Origin: Vibrio brasiliensis LMG 20546
GTDB lineage: Bacteria; Pseudomonadota; Gammaproteobacteria; Enterobacterales; Vibrionaceae
Assembly: GCF_000189255.1 (NCBI RefSeq)
Contig: NZ_AEVS01000076.1
Span: 1-64,000, forward strand
DNA: 64,000 nt
Reading direction: 5' to 3'
Shown here: positions 46,485 to 57,539 of the stretch, one piece after another
Numbering within the stretch: the stretch's first letter is position 1
How the letters are laid out: each line of letters starts with the position of its first letter
Notes under the pieces: generated by a model
Database searches by the model: none
What the model saw: the letters and a program-made list of their open reading frames with translations, nothing else
What the model was told of the DNA's origin: nothing
Made by a program: the position numbers and the translations under genes

Positions 46485-47495
46485 ATGTCTTTGATCTCAG
46501 CTATTCAAAAGCGAGCCACATTATTAAGCACAGTGCTACTCATTGCATGGAGCTCTCAGGCTCATGCACAAGAACCGTTACGAGTTTGTGCTATTTACCC
46601 ACACTTAAAAGACTCTTACTGGTTGTCGGTTAACTATGGAATGGTTGATGAAGCGAAGAAGCAAGGGATTGATTTAAGAGTTCTCGAAGCCGGAGGCTAC
46701 CTCAATCTGGACAAACAGCGCGAACACATGTCTCTTTGTACTCGATGGAATGCAGATGCGATAATTCTCGGTACTGTTGCGCCCGATCTATTTTATAGCT
46801 CATTACGTCAGAGTGTTGGTTCTATCCCTGTCTTTGCTACCGTTAACAAACTCATTCTCGATAAAGAGAACAGCACTTCATTAAAAGGTGAAGTAGGCGT
46901 TGATTGGTATTGGATGGGCTACTACACCGGAGAGTACCTCAAATCTAAACACCCTAAAGGGTCCGGCATCACGAACATCGCTCTGTTACCCGGACCGAAA
47001 TCTAGTGGTGGAACCAAACCGGTAATCAAAGGCCTGTATTCTGCTCTAAAGGATTCCGATATCCACATCGTAGAGACACTTTGGGCGGACAATGACAAGG
47101 AGTTACAGCGTAACCTTGTTCAGCATGCGATTGATAATACTGAACTCGATTATATCGTTGGTAGCGCTGTCGCTATAGAAGCAGCAATTAGTGAGCTTCG
47201 CAGTGCCGATAAATCAGATCAAATCGGCTTGGTTTCAACCTACCTTAGTCACGGTGTCTACCGTGGCCTGTTAAGAAAACGCGTTCAATTCGCACCAACT
47301 GATAAAATGGTCGAACAGGGTCGCCTGTCAGTGCTTCAAGCAGTGCACTATTTACGTGACGAACCTTACGAGAAGATTCAGGCGCCGATCATTGAGCCGT
47401 TAACACCAAATAAACTCAACCCGAAGGTGATTGCACAATCACTCTCTCCTTCGGAGTATCGACCAACATTTTACGTCTATAACGAAAACAATTAG
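46485..47495 (+). CDS. torT: TMAO-sensing periplasmic protein TorT
   Basis: A 336-residue periplasmic binding protein with a signal peptide (SAIQKRATLLSTVLLIAWSSQAHA). The mature part, VCAIYPHLKDSYWLSVNYGMVDEAKKQGIDLRVLEAGGY and HMSLCTRWNADAIILGTV, is that of TorT. It presents TMAO to the TorS sensor domain. ATG 46485 was chosen over an ATG 57 nt upstream because the signal peptide begins there. Divergent from torS; mgsA follows after 9 nt and may be read in the same transcript. Confidence 0.9.
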   Translation: MSLISAIQKRATLLSTVLLIAWSSQAHAQEPLRVCAIYPHLKDSYWLSVNYGMVDEAKKQGIDLRVLEAGGYLNLDKQREHMSLCTRWNADAIILGTVAPDLFYSSLRQSVGSIPVFATVNKLILDKENSTSLKGEVGVDWYWMGYYTGEYLKSKHPKGSGITNIALLPGPKSSGGTKPVIKGLYSALKDSDIHIVETLWADNDKELQRNLVQHAIDNTELDYIVGSAVAIEAAISELRSADKSDQIGLVSTYLSHGVYRGLLRKRVQFAPTDKMVEQGRLSVLQAVHYLRDEPYEKIQAPIIEPLTPNKLNPKVIAQSLSPSEYRPTFYVYNENN

Positions 47496-47504
47496 GAAGT
47501 CTAA

Positions 47505-47960
47505 ATGGAAAAAACGACTCGTACCTTGCCTGCACACAAACACGTTGCCCTGGTTGCCCACGACAACTGCAAACCAGAGCTGCTTCGTTGGGTTACTGAA
47601 AACAAAGAGAAGCTTCAACGTCATTTTCTCTACGCGACGGGTACGACTGGTACCATGCTGAGTAAAGAAACCGGCTTGGCAATCAAAAGTATGATTAGCG
47701 GCCCTATGGGTGGTGACCAACAGCTTGGTGCACTGATTTCTGAAGGCAAGATTGATGTATTAATCTTCTTCTGGGATCCACTAAACGCCGTGCCTCACGA
47801 TCCAGATGTGAAAGCACTACTGCGTATTGCCAGTGTTTGGAACATACCTGTTGCGACTAATCGCGCCACTGCAAAATTCATCATCGAATCGCAGTTGATT
47901 GAACAAGAAGTCGATATCGAGATCCCAGACTACGAAGCCTATCTGGCTAATCGTACATAA
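47505..47960 (+). CDS. mgsA: methylglyoxal synthase
   Basis: A 151-residue enzyme (E. coli 152). It converts dihydroxyacetone phosphate to methylglyoxal and phosphate, a bypass relieving sugar-phosphate stress. Active-site residues visible: H19 in [11 protein letters not shown]71 in [12 protein letters not shown]91 in FFWDPL, H98 and D101 in PHDPDVKAL. It is 9 nt after torT, an unexpected partner. Terminator follows immediately. Confidence 0.97.
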   Translation: MEKTTRTLPAHKHVALVAHDNCKPELLRWVTENKEKLQRHFLYATGTTGTMLSKETGLAIKSMISGPMGGDQQLGALISEGKIDVLIFFWDPLNAVPHDPDVKALLRIASVWNIPVATNRATAKFIIESQLIEQEVDIEIPDYEAYLANRT

Positions 47961-47970
47961 ATAAGCGTAA

Positions 47971-47997
47971 TAGCCCGTGATTTTCACGGGTTTTTTA
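47971..47997 (+). terminator. intrinsic terminator after mgsA
   Basis: CCCGTGA and TCACGGG around a short T-rich loop, followed by TTTTTT. Confidence 0.9.
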
Positions 47998-48195
47998 TTT
48001 ATTGCCGCTTCCCCACGTATCGATCATATCCGTTGCTGTGAATTGTTTGCGAATTCTCGACAAACTGCATGTTTTTGACGCTTGATTAGACCAAAATCCA
48101 ATTGTAAGCCGAATGCTATGCCGCTAACCTGTCAATGAATAACAAATAAATCAATAAAACATCTAGTCTGTTTGTCGCTGCCGAGAGATACCGCT

Positions 48196-48393
48196 ATGGA
48201 TAATAATGATAAGCTCAATGAAGTTCTGTGCTGCCCCCTATGTGGCAGTGAAGAGTACTTACTGTCTGAGAGTGACAGTATGCTTTGCGCCGAGTGCGGC
48301 TCCTTTTTCGAACACGTGACCGAGCTGACATCAAATCCTCCGATGCCAGCGTTTAAGTTGCAATGTCTTTCAATTCCGTCAGTGAGTCATTGA
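48196..48393 (+). CDS. small zinc-ribbon protein
   Basis: A 65-residue protein with two knuckles, CPLCGS (residues 12-17) and CAECGS (about 31-36), able to bind one zinc. The C-terminus is short and hydrophobic. GAGAG precedes the ATG by about 8 nt. Its end abuts the stop of the convergent HAD gene. Function unknown. Confidence 0.6.
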   Translation: MDNNDKLNEVLCCPLCGSEEYLLSESDSMLCAECGSFFEHVTELTSNPPMPAFKLQCLSIPSVSH

Positions 48394-49041
48394 CTATAAC
48401 TCTTGCTCTAATTCGCTGAGGTGGTTGATCTTCTTTAGATCAAAGAGATGTTCTCGGTCGTTAAGACCTGTCAGGTGAACCGAACGCACCCCCGCACGAA
48501 CACCCGCTTCAAGCCCTTTGGGTGTGTCATCAACATACAGGCACTGCTCACGGGTAAAGCCCATATTCATGACGCAGTATTGGATAAGGTCAGGCTCTGG
48601 CTTCCAGCTATTCGTATCAAACGCTGAGAAGATTTTACCTTTAAAGAAGGGCAACAATCCGGTTAAATCAAGGCATCGCTCAATTTTGTCTTTTGGCCCG
48701 TTAGAAGCAACGCAATACTCAATGCCTCGCTTATCGAGCAACTCAAGTATATCAAACACCCCTTCCATTGGTTTTAATTGCTGCTCAAACAGCTGGTCCA
48801 GAATGTCGCGGTAGACAGGCTCAAGCTGATCGATAGAAACTGTGACATCTAATCGCTGCTTGGTAGCGGAGAGAATATCGGCTAGCTTGCCTCCTTCAAA
48901 GTGGCTTACCGCCTCATCAAAACTCAGGGTTGCTCCAAAACGAGCAAAGGTGTCGCACAGTGCCTGGCAGCAAAGTCTCTCACTATCGACGAGCGTACCG
49001 TCACAATCAAAGATTACACACAGAACTTGGGACTCTGACAT
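48394..49041 (-). CDS. HAD-family sugar-phosphate phosphatase, YieH-like
   Basis: A 215-residue HAD hydrolase. Motif I IFDCDGTLVDSER (catalytic D), motif II CVASNGP (S/T), motif III K near EP, and motif IV YVDDTPKGLEAG. The cap (EAVSHFEGGKLADILSA) resembles YieH, the 6-phosphogluconate phosphatase of E. coli. Substrate not certain. Confidence 0.85.
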   Translation of the reverse strand: MSESQVLCVIFDCDGTLVDSERLCCQALCDTFARFGATLSFDEAVSHFEGGKLADILSATKQRLDVTVSIDQLEPVYRDILDQLFEQQLKPMEGVFDILELLDKRGIEYCVASNGPKDKIERCLDLTGLLPFFKGKIFSAFDTNSWKPEPDLIQYCVMNMGFTREQCLYVDDTPKGLEAGVRAGVRSVHLTGLNDREHLFDLKKINHLSELEQEL

Positions 49042-49190
49042 ACGGGATACCTTGTTAATTCGTTATGAGAAATAATAAGGTAGTTCAGAGTAAATGAAAT
49101 GATGTGCTTAACACTTCCCTATTTAATCGAAACTTTATGTCAGATTTTTCGACGATGTCACCATTTGCCAACGCGTAAATGACCAGGCCA

Positions 49191-49697
49191 TCACTGCTCG
49201 ATAACTAATGCGTGACTCTCATCAACCTTAAGATCCAATTTATCGCACAGACCTGCTACAAAGTCCTGTTTAGTAACTGAATCAAAATCACTTTTTATTG
49301 CAATATCTGAAATAAGAACGGTCTGTTCTTCGCGAGTGACTATGGCTGCTGAGACCGCCTCACCCTGTTTAAAACCGAGGTACAACGAGCAAGGAGATGA
49401 ATAGATGATTTGAGTTAAGAACTCGACGATCATCTGCTGATCAGACTCACTCTGCCACATACTCGACTGAAGCAAAGCAAACATTACCGTCAAGCGATGG
49501 AAATCAACCAAGTAGATCTCATCACTAGTAAATCTACCATCTTGTTGAGGTGCTTCTGTTAGTGTTTGATATTGGCGTGTCGCCACTGCCTTTTTATATA
49601 CCTCTAAACCAGCAATACTTTCTTTGGTCGGAAATTCGACATCCACCTGCTGATAGAGCCATTGGTTTTTCGTTTCAGCAATCTTTGGCAATGTCAT
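49191..49697 (-). CDS. hypothetical protein
   Basis: A 168-residue soluble protein without recognised motifs. IYSSPCSLYLGFKQGEAVSAAIVTREEQTVLISDIAI looks like the strand-turn-strand core of an acetyltransferase-like fold, but the acetyl-CoA loop is not evident. Single gene. Confidence 0.6.
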   Translation of the reverse strand: MTLPKIAETKNQWLYQQVDVEFPTKESIAGLEVYKKAVATRQYQTLTEAPQQDGRFTSDEIYLVDFHRLTVMFALLQSSMWQSESDQQMIVEFLTQIIYSSPCSLYLGFKQGEAVSAAIVTREEQTVLISDIAIKSDFDSVTKQDFVAGLCDKLDLKVDESHALVIEQ

Positions 49698-49864
49698 AGT
49701 TTAGAGTTAACCTGTACAGATAGTGAGAAATTAGCCAGAAGCTTACTCGATAACGCATTGAGGTCACAAGTCTTTTAGCCAGTTATTCGCAAACCATTCT
49801 AAAAAGCTGATATGCTAACTAGATTAAAGCTCAGGCTAGTCAAATTTGCTTAGGATACTTATCT

Positions 49865-50335
49865 ATGATGAAAAAAATAATTGCTGTCAGTCTTCTATCA
49901 CTTGGTCTTACCGCTTGTGACAGTGGCGAGGTGGGTGATGTAAGCCTCGGTTTATTCACTATGAAAGACATCAAGCTTAACCATATGCAAGATCCTGTCG
50001 TAACAGGCGTAACCTGTCATGTTGCCTCCATCGAAGCCGACTTTAGCCTTGCAGATCCAAGTGACAGTTCTATCTCATGTCGTCAGACTGGCGAAATCAC
50101 CCCAGAGATGATCGCTAATATTGATAAGTCGAAAGATGGCGAAGTGGTGTTTAAGAAGTCTAAGAGTATCTTTTTTAAGAGCATGAAGATTCGCCGAATT
50201 CTTGATGTTGAAAACCAGACGCTCATGTACCTCTCTTATTCAACTAAAGAGACATCAGGCAGCTTCAAGCATAGCTTGTCTACCGTTCCTCTATGGGGAA
50301 CCAAAGCCTATGGTGCTTACAAGCAAGCCGAATAG
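49865..50335 (+). CDS. creA: CreA family lipoprotein
   Basis: A 156-residue protein. MKKIIAVSLLSLGLTACDS has a lipoprotein signal with Cys at about residue 18. EVGDVSLGLFTMKDIKLNHMQDPVVTGVTCHV and SISCRQTGEI are CreA (PF05981) signatures. Its role is unknown. It may start at either of two adjacent ATGs. Confidence 0.9.
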   Translation: MMKKIIAVSLLSLGLTACDSGEVGDVSLGLFTMKDIKLNHMQDPVVTGVTCHVASIEADFSLADPSDSSISCRQTGEITPEMIANIDKSKDGEVVFKKSKSIFFKSMKIRRILDVENQTLMYLSYSTKETSGSFKHSLSTVPLWGTKAYGAYKQAE

Positions 50336-50342
50336 GTTAATT

Positions 50343-50374
50343 AAGTGCCAAACAGCAATGTTTGGCACTTTTTT
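50343..50374 (+). terminator. intrinsic terminator after creA
   Basis: AAGTGCCAAACA and TGTTTGGCACTT around GCAA, then TTTTTA. Confidence 0.9.
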
Positions 50375-50446
50375 ATGTAATAAATATGAAAGCAATCTTT
50401 CATATATGTGATATTATGCGGGAAAATTTCCAACTCCACTTTTAAC

Positions 50447-51751
50447 ATGAAGTTTCCCGGACAGCGCAAATCTAAGCACTACTTTCCAACCCACGCTCGT
50501 GATCCACTCGTCAATCAGATGAAGCAGACTCCTAAGCTTTATCGCCCGATTGTGGTCGGTGTTGGTCAAACGATTGTTGACATCGAAGCTCGTGTCGATG
50601 ACGAATTCCTCGCAAAATACAATTTGAGTAAAGGACACTCGCTCGTTTTAGAAGAGAGTCAGGCAGACGCACTGTATGATGAACTGGTAGAGCGTGAGTT
50701 GATTACTCACCAGTATCCGGGCGACACCATTGGCAATACACTGCACAACTACTCCGTCTTAGCTGATAGCAAGTCAGTCCTGCTAGGCGTTATGTCTCGT
50801 AATATCGAAGTAGGCTCATTTGCGTACCGTTACCTTTGCCGTACTTCTTCGCGCATGAACCTCAATCATCTACAAATGGTTGAAGGCTCTATTGGTCGTT
50901 GTTACACCCTGATCTCTGAAAATGGCGAACGTACTTTTGCCATCAACGAAGGTCATATGAATAAACTTCGTCCAGATAGCATTCCTGAAGATGTCTTCGA
51001 CAAAGCGGCAGCCTTGGTCGTTTCTTCGTACCTAATGCGTGGCAAACCTGAAGATCCAATGCCACAGGCCGTTGCTCGTGCGATCGAGATTGCTAAGTCT
51101 AAAAATGTCCCTGTTGTCCTGACACTCGGTACTAAATGGGTTATCGAAGGCAACGCTAAGTGGTGGCAAGATTACATCAAAGAGAACATCTCAATCGTGG
51201 CAATGAATGAAGAAGAAGGTGAAGCCCTGACAGGTGAAAAAGATCCTCTTCTTGCTGCGGATAAAGCCCTTGAATGGGTGGACGTTGTTCTATGTACAGC
51301 CGGTCCTGTGGGCTTGTATATGGCTGGTTACACAGAAGATACGGTAAAGCGTGAAACTGAGCTTCCGCTGCTGCCAGGTAACATTGCTGAGTTCAACAAG
51401 TATGAATTTAGCCGCGCAATGCGTAAGGCAGACTGTGCAAATCCAGTAAAAGTGTACTCGCACATTGGCCCATACCTGGGTGGTCCACTTGAGATCAAGA
51501 ACACCAATGGTGCTGGTGATGCTGCGCTATCAGCGTTGCTTCACGATATGGCAGCGAACAGCCATCATCAGGTGAATGTGCCAAACTCTTCAAAGCACGA
51601 TCAGCCTTACTTGACTTACTCATCGCTATCTCAGATCTGTAAGTACGCTAACCGTGTCAGCTACGAGGTTCTGACCCAGCACTCTCCTCGCCTTGCTCGT
51701 GCTCTTCCAGAGCGTGAAGATAGCTTGGAAGAAGCGTACTGGGATAGATAA
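50447..51751 (+). CDS. gsk: inosine/guanosine kinase
   Basis: A 434-residue PfkB-family enzyme, with IVVGVGQTIVDIEARVDDEFLAKYNLSKG near the N-terminus and the catalytic NTNGAGDAALSALLHD. It phosphorylates inosine and guanosine for purine salvage. Matches E. coli Gsk in length. Single gene between two terminators. Confidence 0.95.
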   Translation: MKFPGQRKSKHYFPTHARDPLVNQMKQTPKLYRPIVVGVGQTIVDIEARVDDEFLAKYNLSKGHSLVLEESQADALYDELVERELITHQYPGDTIGNTLHNYSVLADSKSVLLGVMSRNIEVGSFAYRYLCRTSSRMNLNHLQMVEGSIGRCYTLISENGERTFAINEGHMNKLRPDSIPEDVFDKAAALVVSSYLMRGKPEDPMPQAVARAIEIAKSKNVPVVLTLGTKWVIEGNAKWWQDYIKENISIVAMNEEEGEALTGEKDPLLAADKALEWVDVVLCTAGPVGLYMAGYTEDTVKRETELPLLPGNIAEFNKYEFSRAMRKADCANPVKVYSHIGPYLGGPLEIKNTNGAGDAALSALLHDMAANSHHQVNVPNSSKHDQPYLTYSSLSQICKYANRVSYEVLTQHSPRLARALPEREDSLEEAYWDR

Positions 51752-51765
51752 TTCCTTACCGATTA

Positions 51766-51797
51766 AAAAAGAGCCGCTAAGTTAGCGGCTCTTTTTA
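51766..51797. terminator. bidirectional terminator
   Basis: AAAAAGAGCCGCTAA and its complement almost without loop; serves gsk and the convergent HAD gene. Confidence 0.9.
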
Positions 51798-52397
51798 TTT
51801 CTCCAGTGGGTAAAAGATCAATCTTCCCTCTTCGACCATCATACAATCCATATTAGCTGCATGTGCGGCTTGCAAGCCAAGCTTGGTATCTTCAAAGACG
51901 ATGCATTGTTTTGGCTCAACCTGCATATCCTGAGCCGCTTTGAGAAAAGTATCTGGGTTGGGTTTGTGATTATCGACATCGCTGGCAGTGACTACGACAT
52001 CAAGCATGTCAATTAATCGCGCTTTAGTCAGCAGTCTTTCGGCACTATTACGTTGACTACCGGTACCCACTGCTAGCTTTTTTACCCCGTAAAAGTGGTT
52101 CAAGACATCAAAAGTACAAGGTATAGGTTCGCCAATGTCATCCAGTTCAGCAAAAGACGCCATTTTATACTTTGATACTTCGATAGGATCGAGTGACATT
52201 GTGTACTTACTGTTCACTTCCGCTGCTATTTTGTAGCTAGGCATACCACCTAAACTATGTAACCACTCTTGGCTAAATGGGAAACCAAAATGAGATGCCG
52301 TTTGCTGCCAGGCTTTCAAATGCCCTGGCATGGTATCCAATAAGGTACCATCCATGTCAAAGATAAAAGCCTGATATTGCTTCAAAATTTCTAACAT
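51795..52397 (-). CDS. beta-phosphoglucomutase-like HAD phosphatase, YqaB-like
   Basis: A 200-residue HAD hydrolase. Motif I FIFDMDGTLLDTMPGHLKAW, motif II VGTGSQRNSAE, motif III HKPNPDTFL, motif IV CIVFEDTKLGLQAA. Sequence and length resemble E. coli YqaB, a fructose 1-phosphate phosphatase. ATG 52397 chosen; an upstream TTG lacks support. Its presence is consistent with the fructose PTS genes in this window, but this link is inferred. Confidence 0.85.
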   Translation of the reverse strand: MLEILKQYQAFIFDMDGTLLDTMPGHLKAWQQTASHFGFPFSQEWLHSLGGMPSYKIAAEVNSKYTMSLDPIEVSKYKMASFAELDDIGEPIPCTFDVLNHFYGVKKLAVGTGSQRNSAERLLTKARLIDMLDVVVTASDVDNHKPNPDTFLKAAQDMQVEPKQCIVFEDTKLGLQAAHAANMDCMMVEEGRLIFYPLEK

Positions 52398-52557
52398 ATT
52401 CGCATACAACCTATTTACTAATTGTTAATGGACCGTTCAAATAACTGTACTGTATAAAAAACGCGCAACTCGATGACTTCGTTGATATAATTATTACTAG
52501 CAACTAACCTCAGGTTAGCTACCTATAAATAAATACTTAACAAACTAGGGTAATTGC

Positions 52558-54318
52558 ATGAATATCAGAAATAAACTGTACTCGTTAGGTGCAGTAGCCA
52601 TACTTGGTGTTGTATTGGTTCTGTTCACTACAACCCATTTTGCCCAAACTACTGCGCAATTAAACCAAGCAAGCTTGCTTGTCGCGAAACTGGAAATACG
52701 CCTGCTCAACCTTCGACGCAATGAAAAAGACTTTTTACTACGTAAGGACGATAAGTATCTTACTAAATTTAATGACAACTTATCACTGTTCCTTGAGTTA
52801 GAGTCCGAATTAGCAAAGATACTCGCAGATAGAGATCTGCCCGCGAGCAACCAGCTTAAACAGGATATCCTTAGCTATCAAACGGGTTTCAATAATTTGG
52901 TTGGCGGTTATCAGAAGCTAGGATTAAAAGCCGAAGATAATCTCCAGGGACGTTATAACGATGAATTAGCGGCGATCAAATCGTCTCTATCAAGTGAGCA
53001 GCTAGTCGACCTGTTTGAGTTCAACAACCAAGTACAGTCTGGTGTTCTCGCGGAGCAGCTATTACCCGGCAATGCGAGTGCTTTAACATCTGCCGCACGC
53101 GCTTATATAGACCAAAATAAAATTATCGGCCTCAAATACAACGAAGGTCTTCTCGGTGATACCCGTAACCTTTCTCACACTGTAGAAAAACAATTTAAGT
53201 CTTTTTCTACCGCGCTAGCTGAAGAGTCGCAAGCAACCAGAGAGCAGCTCGCCTTCATCAAACAATTGGTTACCGCGCTGGTGATTCTGGTTATCTTTGG
53301 TTTTATTTTCCAGATTTCCCGCTCAATCAACCAACAGGTTGCTACGTTACTGAGTGCGATTCAGGAAATAGCTCGCACCAACAATGTTTCTTTACGTGCC
53401 AACCTGGTCAGAAAGGATGAACTTTCAGAAATAGGACGTTACTTCAATCAATTATTAGACAAGTTCGAACACCTCATTTCCGGAACTCAGTCTAAGTCAT
53501 CAGAGCTATCACACAGTACTTCGAACATGCACAACGAACTGCAGAACGTTATGGAGCAGTTCCATGTTCAGGCAGACCATACCTCAACCATGGCTACGTC
53601 CGTACAGGAGATGGTTTCAACCATTAACGAGATCTCAGAAAGTACAGCGGTCGCGGTTGAAGGTGTACAACAAGCTTCGGTTAATGCCCAGACAGGACGT
53701 AAAGTGGTCGAGACAACCGTTGAGAACATTGACCAGCTAACGACCATTCTTGGCAGCAGTCAGGAGTCAATTGGTTCACTCAATAATCACGTCGATAAGA
53801 TTGGCGATGCGGTCAACATCATTCAGGAAATTGCCGAGCAGACTAACCTACTGGCGTTGAATGCAGCAATTGAGGCAGCGCGCGCCGGTGAACAGGGTCG
53901 CGGATTCGCAGTTGTAGCAGATGAAGTGCGTGCCCTGGCGAGCCGTACACATCAATCGACTGAGGAGATCACCAAGGTTGTTACTGCCATTCAGTCACAA
54001 ATGTCTGAGGTTGTCACGAACATCGATCAATGTAACGACCAGGGTACTCAAACCCTCGAAGCTTCGCAGACACTAGACAGTAGCCTGACCCAAATCCTTG
54101 ATGATATGACCAACATTCAGGCTAACTCTGAACGTATTGCTTCAGCAATCGAAGAGCAAGGTATTGTAATGAACCAGGTCAGTGAGTCCATTACTGAGCT
54201 TAACTCGATCTCTGAGGGCAATATGCAGTCGGCGCAACAATGTCTCAATGAAGTGGATCGAGTCTCTGCACAGGCCACGGACATGGACAGTGCAGTTGCT
54301 GAGTTTAAAACTTCTTAA
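52558..54318 (+). CDS. methyl-accepting chemotaxis protein with HBM-type sensor
   Basis: A 586-residue chemoreceptor. TM1 (residues 8-30), a helical periplasmic domain containing [23 protein letters not shown]-type repeats as in the HBM (McpS) class, TM2 (about 240-262), HAMP, then the signalling tip [37 protein letters not shown]. No C-terminal pentapeptide for CheR tethering; the end is AEFKTS. The ligand is unknown but HBM receptors often sense organic acids. Confidence 0.92.
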   Translation: MNIRNKLYSLGAVAILGVVLVLFTTTHFAQTTAQLNQASLLVAKLEIRLLNLRRNEKDFLLRKDDKYLTKFNDNLSLFLELESELAKILADRDLPASNQLKQDILSYQTGFNNLVGGYQKLGLKAEDNLQGRYNDELAAIKSSLSSEQLVDLFEFNNQVQSGVLAEQLLPGNASALTSAARAYIDQNKIIGLKYNEGLLGDTRNLSHTVEKQFKSFSTALAEESQATREQLAFIKQLVTALVILVIFGFIFQISRSINQQVATLLSAIQEIARTNNVSLRANLVRKDELSEIGRYFNQLLDKFEHLISGTQSKSSELSHSTSNMHNELQNVMEQFHVQADHTSTMATSVQEMVSTINEISESTAVAVEGVQQASVNAQTGRKVVETTVENIDQLTTILGSSQESIGSLNNHVDKIGDAVNIIQEIAEQTNLLALNAAIEAARAGEQGRGFAVVADEVRALASRTHQSTEEITKVVTAIQSQMSEVVTNIDQCNDQGTQTLEASQTLDSSLTQILDDMTNIQANSERIASAIEEQGIVMNQVSESITELNSISEGNMQSAQQCLNEVDRVSAQATDMDSAVAEFKTS

Positions 54319-54335
54319 TCGATAAACTTAACGCT

Positions 54336-54367
54336 AAAAAAATCCCCTCATGTGAGGGGATTTTTTG
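54336..54367. terminator. bidirectional terminator
   Basis: AAATCCCCTCA and TGAGGGGATTT with A- and T-runs, serving the chemoreceptor and the RND pump gene. Confidence 0.9.
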
Positions 54368-54376
54368 TTTTAAGGC

Positions 54377-57300
54377 TTATTCATCATCAAGTGGTATCAG
54401 CTTGGTGTTGCCTCCATGGATTTTCTCGCGCCTGCGTTGCACTAACGCGTAGAAGCCAGGGATGAGGAACGTACCTGCCAATAGTACACACAATAGACCG
54501 CCTATCAGCGAAATACCCAATGAGTTCTGACTGATGTGGCCTGCTCCCGAAGCGAAGATGAGCGGGAATATACCCAGAATAAATGACCAGGAAGTCATGT
54601 TAACCGCACGAAAACGTAGCTTACCACCCTTCACTGCTGCTTCATCAATTGGCCTATCTTTTTCTTCACGCTCTACCTTAGCAAACTCGACGATAAGGAT
54701 CGCATTCTTCGCTGCCAGCGCTATCAGCAATACTAAGCCTATCTGGGCGTACAAGTTTAATGGTGTGCCCGTCAAATTAAGCGCCAGAAATGACCCTAAT
54801 GTCGCTATTGGTACCACTAAAATGATTGCCAATGGAATACTCCAACTTTCATATTGAGCAACCATAAACAGATAGATAAAGATGAGCGCCAGTGCAAAAG
54901 CAAAGATAGCCTGATTGCCCGCCAACACTTCCTGATACGCCATCCCGGTCCACTCGTACTGATAGCCTTGCGGAAGTACGTCAGCCGCAACACGCTCCAT
55001 TGCCGCGATTGCATCACCACTTGAGTAACCAGGCGCTGGCTGGCCTTGTATGATCGCACTTCGGTACATGTTGTAACGCCATGCAACATCAGGCTCAAAG
55101 ATTTGTTCATAGCTGACTAAGGTACTGAGTGGAATCATTTCTCCACTCGCCGAACGCACATGGAATCGCTCTAAATCTTCCATTCCACTACGGTGTTGGC
55201 CATCCGCCTGAATTGTGACACGGAAGTTCTTACCAAACATGGTGAAGTCGTTAACGTAGAGCGAACCTAAGTTACCCTGTAGCGTTTGAAAGACACTCGA
55301 TAGCGGTATTCCCAGCTGTTGTACTTTCTCACGATCAATATCGACATAGTAGTGTGGTACGTTGGCACGGAATGTACTGAAGGTGAAGCCGATCTCAGGC
55401 TGCTTGTTTGCCTCTTCGATCATCTGCCCCATGACCATCGCCAGATCAGTGCGGCTACGTCCAAGGGTGTCCTCCAGAACAAACTCAAAACCTGAAGCAG
55501 CTCCCATTCCCGGAACCGCCGGAGGTCCCATCGCAAACACGATTGCCTGAGGAAGCTCCATTGCAGCGCGACCATTGATTCGCTGCGCAATCGCATTGGC
55601 AGAGTGATCACCATCAAAACCGTTCCGTGTTTCCCAATCATGAAGCTTGATAAACAGTGACGCACCGTTGGACGCGGCAGCCCCCGTCATAAATGCATAA
55701 CCGTTCGCTACGGTAATACCATCCACACCTGGTTCTTGCTCAACGATATCAATCAGCTGCTCGGTCACCTCTTCGGTACGAGACAGAGAAGCCGCATCCG
55801 GTAGCTGGACGTTAACCAGCAAGATACCTTTATCTTCCTGAGGTACAAACGCGGTTGAAGTGGTCTTAGCAAAGAAGCTCACTGCTGCAACAGCCACGAT
55901 GAAGAAGGTGACCAGCAACAGCGCTTTCTTAACCAGGAAGCCTGCGATTTGACCGTAGCGCGCCGTTACGCGCTCTAAACCTGCGTTGAAGGCAGTGAAC
56001 CAACGAGAGGTATTACCGCCGCCCTGTTTAAGCACCAGAGAACAGAGTGCTGGTGATAAGGTCAATGCGTTGATCGATGAGATGACCACTGAGATACAGA
56101 TTGTCAGGGCGAACTGACGATACATAATCCCGGTAATACCCGGCAACATAGCGACCGGAATAAACACAGCCAATAGCACTAAGGTAGATGTGATGATTGG
56201 ACCGGTTACTTCCCTCATCGCAATCAATGTCGCCTTACGTGGACTCATGGACGGATCTTTAGCCATCGTGGTATCGACGTTTTCGATAACAAGGATTGCG
56301 TCGTCAACCACGATACCGATAGCAAGGATCAAACCGAACAGGGTTACGGTGTTAATGGTGAAGCCAGTCATTTGCATAATGGCAAAGGTACCAATCAGAG
56401 ACACTGGTATCGCAACCACAGGAATTAGCGTGGCACGCGCACTGCCAAGGAACAGGTAAGTGACCGCAATTACCAGCAAGATCGCCTCTATTAGCGTCTT
56501 CACTACCCCTTTAATTGACTCGGCAACGAAGACCGTCGTGTCGTAACTGGTTTCGTACGCAACACCTTCAGGGAAGTTAACACTTAACTGTTCAAGCAGG
56601 TCCATCACCGCCTGACCACTTTCTAACGCGTTGGCGTCTGACTGAAGGGATAGCGCTACAATTGATGCATCCTGACCACGGAACTTACCACTACCATCGT
56701 AAAACTTCTTACCTAACTCAACGCGAGCCACATCTTTTAGATAGATGCTTGAGCCATCATTCTGAGCACGCAGTACAACATTTTCAAACTCATCAACACT
56801 TTCCAGACGGCCTTTGGTCACCAGATTGAACTGAACTTCCTGAGCGTTACTATAAGGAGCTGCACCTACCCGACCAGCAGCAACCTGAACGTTTTGTTCA
56901 GCGAGTGCTGAGTAGACATCACTAGTGGTTAAGTTGAGGTTGGCCATTTTCTCTGGATCTAACCAGACACGCATCGCGTATTCACCACCACCAATCACGT
57001 TAACTTCACTGATGCCTTTGACCCTTGCCAACTGGTCTTTGACGTTGAGGTTAATGTAGTTGATCAAAAACTGATCGTCGTATTTGCCGTCTGGTGAATA
57101 GAAGTTCAACACCATTAGCAGGTCCGGAGAACGCTTTTTAACCGTCACACCAACCATACGTACTTCTTGAGGTAGCTTTGACTCGATTTGCGACACACGG
57201 TTTTGCACGTTGACCTGCGCCATATCAGGGTCGGTACCGACATCAAATGTAACGTTGAGGCTGTAGGAACCATCATTCGCACTCTTCGAAGACATATAGA

Positions 57301-57529
57301 TCATGTTTTCGACACCGTTGACCGATGTTTCTATCGGGTCGGCAATTGCCTGCTCAACAACCTCAGCACTTGCACCAGTATAGAATGCCGTGACACTTAC
57401 CGAAGGTGGACTGATTTTTGGATACTCTGCAACTGGCAGAATCGCGAGTGAGATCGCCCCCGCCAGAGTCAGAATGATTGAAATAACCAGCGCAAACTTA
57501 GGGCGCTGGATAAAGAAACGACTTAACAT
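54377..57529 (-). CDS. RND multidrug efflux pump, inner-membrane protein (HAE-1)
   Basis: A 1050-residue AcrB-like transporter. N-terminal [25 protein letters not shown], twelve helices, and the proton-relay Asp pair in [37 protein letters not shown] belongs to the docking/porter region. Length matches AcrB/VexB. It expels lipophilic drugs with its adaptor and a TolC. Substrate range is unknown. Operon with the adaptor gene upstream by 10 nt. Confidence 0.95.
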   Translation of the reverse strand: MLSRFFIQRPKFALVISIILTLAGAISLAILPVAEYPKISPPSVSVTAFYTGASAEVVEQAIADPIETSVNGVENMIYMSSKSANDGSYSLNVTFDVGTDPDMAQVNVQNRVSQIESKLPQEVRMVGVTVKKRSPDLLMVLNFYSPDGKYDDQFLINYINLNVKDQLARVKGISEVNVIGGGEYAMRVWLDPEKMANLNLTTSDVYSALAEQNVQVAAGRVGAAPYSNAQEVQFNLVTKGRLESVDEFENVVLRAQNDGSSIYLKDVARVELGKKFYDGSGKFRGQDASIVALSLQSDANALESGQAVMDLLEQLSVNFPEGVAYETSYDTTVFVAESIKGVVKTLIEAILLVIAVTYLFLGSARATLIPVVAIPVSLIGTFAIMQMTGFTINTVTLFGLILAIGIVVDDAILVIENVDTTMAKDPSMSPRKATLIAMREVTGPIITSTLVLLAVFIPVAMLPGITGIMYRQFALTICISVVISSINALTLSPALCSLVLKQGGGNTSRWFTAFNAGLERVTARYGQIAGFLVKKALLLVTFFIVAVAAVSFFAKTTSTAFVPQEDKGILLVNVQLPDAASLSRTEEVTEQLIDIVEQEPGVDGITVANGYAFMTGAAASNGASLFIKLHDWETRNGFDGDHSANAIAQRINGRAAMELPQAIVFAMGPPAVPGMGAASGFEFVLEDTLGRSRTDLAMVMGQMIEEANKQPEIGFTFSTFRANVPHYYVDIDREKVQQLGIPLSSVFQTLQGNLGSLYVNDFTMFGKNFRVTIQADGQHRSGMEDLERFHVRSASGEMIPLSTLVSYEQIFEPDVAWRYNMYRSAIIQGQPAPGYSSGDAIAAMERVAADVLPQGYQYEWTGMAYQEVLAGNQAIFAFALALIFIYLFMVAQYESWSIPLAIILVVPIATLGSFLALNLTGTPLNLYAQIGLVLLIALAAKNAILIVEFAKVEREEKDRPIDEAAVKGGKLRFRAVNMTSWSFILGIFPLIFASGAGHISQNSLGISLIGGLLCVLLAGTFLIPGFYALVQRRREKIHGGNTKLIPLDDE

Positions 57530-57539
57530 TTAGCCCCCT

